DNA of 64,000 nucleotides from contig JAJEKV010000133.1 in assembly GCA_021234155.1 (NCBI GenBank), positions 1,276,542-1,340,541 on the forward strand, written 5' to 3'. The position numbers and the translations under genes are program-made. Below are positions 55,841 to 64,000 of the stretch, one piece after another. The notes beneath the pieces are model-generated. The model ran no database searches. It was not told the DNA's origin and saw only the letters and a program-made list of their open reading frames with translations. How positions within the stretch are numbered: the first letter of the stretch is position 1; the number at the start of each line of letters is the position of its first letter. This DNA comes from Isoetes taiwanensis (lineage: Eukaryota > Streptophyta > Lycopodiopsida > Isoetales > Isoetaceae).

Positions 55841-56647
55841 AATTTTATTAACAGACTATCAATTTTCTATGCATAGACTTTTATACAAAAAACTACACGC
55901 CGTTTCTAGCATTTCTAACAATACTATGGGTGGTCTTACATATTGTTTTATGCCAAACAATAGCAAAAACTACACATTGAGCAAATTTTGGGGTTAAGCA
56001 GGCATGATCAATGTGGATTAGCATTGGCTTCTTCCATCACAACCCCCTTTTGTCAGCTTTAGTAATTCTTCTCTCAGATGTGTTCCTAACAGTTTTCATT
56101 TCACGTCCATGGGTTCTGTGAGTAGCATACCCCATTCCGTGATCAACATCGGATTCATCCGTCCTCCTCTCGTTGTTATGCCCATTGGCGCAGTAGCCCA
56201 TCATCCGGTGATGTGAACCCCTTGTTCCCAATATCCCCGCCTTGTTCGGGTCCTCAGAGGTAGCAATGCCCGCCACAGCCCCGGATTCCCAGCCTCTCGA
56301 AGCTGCGGCAGCCTCGACTTTACTCCAAGCAACATCTTGCGACCGTAGCCGCCTCCGCATCCGGGTTCCTCCGACTCCACCGCAATCTTTGCATTCTTTA
56401 TGTCCCCACTGCATTGGACGCCGATGCAAAGACTTCTAACCATCAAACTAATTCCACATTGATTTCAGATTTTTAATGCTTTGTTTCTGCCGCTCTCCAC
56501 CTACTTTAGGCCGATGCAACACCCTGAATCACTATAGACCCCGCAGCGACTCCTCAAGACTAACCACACTCGCAAAGATCTTTGAACCAAAGAGATGACT
56601 CGCCTCAAATTTTCCTGTTTTTTTCCTAGTCTTGTGCTACCATGCCC
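55841..56647. other. No gene recognised
   Basis: The GC-richer part 56230-56440 has open frames on both strands (56242-56439 plus, 56429-56037 minus). Neither peptide matches a family, and the overlap of both argues for composition effects. Confidence 0.35.
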
Positions 56648-56775
56648 ATGTGGAGAGGGAGAGGGCAAAGTGCAGGGAAGGGAGAGGGAGAGGGAGAGGG
56701 GGAGGGGAGCCATGGGGAGGGGAGGGAGGGAGGGAGGGGAGGGGGGAGCCAGAGGGGGGAAGAGGGAGGCTGCAG
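56648..56775 (+). repeat. G-rich homopurine tract
   Basis: About 125 bases of almost pure purine built of GGGAGA, GGGAGG and GAGGGG units, with many GGG/GGGG runs at short spacing. It has the sequence requirements for G-quadruplex or triplex DNA on the plus strand. The charged and Pro-rich open frames on both strands are artefacts. Confidence 0.85.
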
Positions 56776-58944
56776 AGGACGGCATGAGGCACTCCATAAA
56801 AAAAGAGTTGGAGAGTTCATCAAGCTTCGTAAAGAGTAAAACAACCCATAATTTTGAATACCAAAATGAAATAAGATACCAAATCTCATTTGTTTTTTTT
56901 TACTATAAAGCTAAAAAAAGAAGACATCTTATTTTAGATGGTTTTCACTAGTAATTTTATGGTACATCTTATTTGTGATGGTTTTTCACGTTTTTCCTTT
57001 TAGAATCTGATGGAATTACACCAGATTGTGGGATTCCGGGGGGATCGCCATATTGCGCCTTTAACTGCATAAAATTTATGAACCACTATAAGGATTTTGA
57101 AGAACTTTTTATCACGTTCTTCTCCTACGTTTCTTCACCAAATTGAATCGCTCGAGTGCTAATCAAGTCAGAATGTAGATGATCCCATAGACCAAACCCA
57201 AAATGGATTGAATCATCCTCAGATTGAAAACCAAACTAAAACCGTGTATGGTTCTAAGGAAAAATTTTGCCCCAAATCATGCTATAATCACGCATTAATT
57301 GCACAATTAACAATGGGAATGGATCCTGCAGAACATGATATCTACGTCGAGATCCCCGGGTGTACGTTAGTGATAGCATTACGTAGGATCCCGCAGTATG
57401 CCATCACAAAGTTGTGGAGACAAAAATTTGGCGTATACGTGTGCCAAGACTAAAACTCCATAATGTATGGGGGGAAAAAGAATGGGACTTTCCGTGTGGA
57501 CTGGGTCCCACTAATGGCCGATAGTCGGAGTGGGTCACTTCCACAATCGAAAGGGGACCATTTTTTCCATCAATACGTAAACGTGTATTTCGCATTTTTG
57601 CCCCCCCTTTTCTCAAGCATGGCGCCATTGTATACGATTCAAGCATCTCCTACCTATATTTTGGCTTTAGATTGTGATAGTCCATGGCAAGTTAGCAGAT
57701 GTTCACAAAATCTCACAGATTTTCATAATTTCTTGTCAGAGTTTTCCATCTTTCTCATTTCCACCTCCGCAAGCTATGGCTTAGCGACATTCCCCAGAAG
57801 CTCCTTCCTCGTGCTTCCGCTATGTATTATAAAAGTAATGTGATCCTCGGGTGCAAGATGCATGCATGTTTAAAGACTCTTGCCGTATCATTTTAAGTGT
57901 GCTACTGGTGCAAATGCAGCTTGTATAACATAGAATAAATCCGAAGCTCGATTCTAGACATTTGATTCAGTTGGCTCAAAGCCGTATACGGACGCTTTTG
58001 GCATCGTAAGAGTAAGATTTAGTGCTGATTTAAAGAGCTGCTTCATTTATGCGCAGAAGGTATTTCTATATATTTGTTTGCATCACAAAAATCATTCCTG
58101 TACAGAAAGCATTAAAAAGTTTAAACCAAAGGCTAAAATCGAAGCTATGGCTTACCTATTTTTCCTTAGTCAGCCTGCGTTTCTCCCAGGAAAAAAATCA
58201 CGTATAGAATGTGCTTCTAGTTTTGTTATGCCTTCAGGTTTGTTTTCGCGTTATGCCTTCCTCGCTTGGACTTAGCTCCTTCCGGTTTGTTTTGGCAAAA
58301 GAAAAAGACCTCGTTTTGCAAGCTGGCGGTTACTTATCGTTTTTTCTAAAGAAACATAAAAGTAGATGTAACATAGTATTGTTAACCGAAGAACCGGACT
58401 TAAAAGACTAGTGGTAACCGGTAAACCAGCCACTTCCATTCCGTCACTATTGAGTGGACACGCGGTCGATACCTGTAATGACACGCCACGCGAAAAATGG
58501 CTAATTCTGTTTCTATATTGTTCCTTTGCGGTGCACACGCGGATGGCCAAATTTCCTTGAATTCCATGGGTCAATAATAGTGCCACATATAAGATTTCCC
58601 AAACTTTACGTGGAAAATGTCGGAGGCAAATCTCCCTGCCAAGTACTCACAGGTGAAATTGCCGCCTTCGGCACATTATCGGAAAATGTAGTCAAAAGAG
58701 GCAATTTTGCCTCGCCATGCCCTTACCAGCCTAAATTGCCCCCTCCGGCACATTACTTTTATACCCAAGAGTCTGGAGAAAAGCAGATACGAGGACCTGC
58801 TGCCTTGACTCCCAACCGTATATAGAATTTTGCATAGCCTACTGGAAGAAATGTTCTGTTAATTACGTTACTATAGGCATAAATACAAATGGAAGACATC
58901 CGTCCCATAGAACATATATTCGTTTGATTTTAAACTTTTATAGC
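56776..58944. other. No gene recognised
   Basis: Short repeats lie at 58652-58680 and 58731-58760 (aAATTGCCnCCTnCGGCACATTA), separated by the palindrome-like GAGGCAATTTTGCCTC (58699-58714). The rest gives short open frames without recognisable family. The right end may contain the polyadenylation region of the dihydropyrimidinase gene, which is transcribed leftwards. Confidence 0.4.
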
Positions 58945-63400
<4,456 letters not shown>

Positions 63401-64000
63401 CTGATCCAGGGAGACGAATCTTAGAAAAAGACATCCAATCGCAAGATAAATGGCTTAGCAATACTAAAATGACCTTAAATGACAAATTGCCTTCCATCTG
63501 TAATGTGTAACATTATTAGTATCAGTTCAGAAAAACTCTTTTCCTATATTTGAACTTGTTGCAGCAATCGCTGTCTGTATCAATCCATCATCTGGCCGTT
63601 CCACTCAGGTAACCACCTGAAGATCTCATCAAAAGCCCTTACTATCAGAGTTAGTCCAAATGGTTGCCACTGGTTGATGAAACATTGGAACAGCAATTGG
63701 GGTTTTTGGGGTCCAATCACCACAAGTTCTTGCTATTTTACTACCATAAAAGGAAATTTAGCTTGAAAAGAACTTCTATTTGCTGGACATAAAGGTACCT
63801 ATGCTTGGCACTATCACAAATTCATCAATTAACTTTTATTCTGTAGTGAAGCAAAAAGGATTTTGAAAATAATCTGCCTTAGAACTGCATGATCAAGATC
63901 GTTTCCAATGAAAAAGAGAAAGCAATACAGCCTTAGATGCATAAGAGTTAGCTTGTTTAGCTTAGAGTTAGCCTTAGATGCATAAGATTTAATTCTTATC
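63401..64000. other. Upstream flank of the dihydropyrimidinase locus
   Basis: Should hold the first exon or promoter of the leftward-transcribed gene, but no N-terminal peptide is recognisable. Near the edge, the word ttagatgcataaga is duplicated (63932-63948 and 63971-63989). Confidence 0.4.

Noticed and set aside
56595-56951. Charged Gly/Arg/Glu frame and opposite Pro-rich frame
   Set aside because: Both are translations of the homopurine tract.

Overview
The window is nuclear DNA of a vascular plant, dominated by mobile elements. Evidence: two spliced plant genes with GT-AG introns (a PADRE/DUF4228 protein at 15.1-15.9 kb and a dihydropyrimidinase locus at 58.9-63.4 kb), Ty3/gypsy and Ty1/copia LTR elements primed by initiator-Met tRNA, a hAT transposon and non-LTR elements. 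The style of the LINEs suggests a seed-free vascular plant such as a fern, but this is inference from remembered family resemblance and not demonstrated.

Layout. 1-5.2 kb: T-rich and low-complexity DNA with hairpins and tandem duplications, no gene. 5.2-7.7 kb: a collapsed Ty3/gypsy chromovirus (LTR-like block, integrase, chromodomain, 3' LTR). 9.1-9.8 kb: LINE tail. 9.9-12.2 kb: a structurally complete 2.3-kb copia-type element (LTRs, 5-bp target duplication, PBS, PPT) that carries only gag plus a second unidentified ORF. 12.4-14 kb: hairpins and tandem repeats. 15.1-15.9 kb: the PADRE gene, intact in three exons. 16-19.9 kb: a SINE-like unit, a LINE fragment and tandem repeats.

19.9-32.1 kb: a second chromovirus split inside its integrase by a 7.9-kb hAT transposon. 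The hAT encodes a broken transposase and holds a PPR-gene fragment, another possible gene fragment and two families of long-inverted-repeat foldback elements. 33.1-37.6 kb: a nearly full-length LINE on the minus strand (ORF1, endonuclease, RT, Cys-rich tail). 38.1-40.1 kb: a 2-kb satellite built from two 19-bp unit types that are partly complementary to each other. 40.9-51.9 kb: a third, heavily decayed Ty3/gypsy element with two LTRs and an extra 4 kb between integrase and 3' LTR. 52-58.9 kb: repeats, a homopurine tract, no gene recognised.

58.9-63.4 kb: dihydropyrimidinase on the minus strand. At least twelve exons can be recognised, with metal-ligand motifs and mostly canonical splice sites, but many single-base indels break the frame. 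It is therefore either a young pseudogene or a locus with consensus errors. A LINE tail lies in one of its introns. The two host genes show no functional link; most of the structure here is the history of nested insertions.
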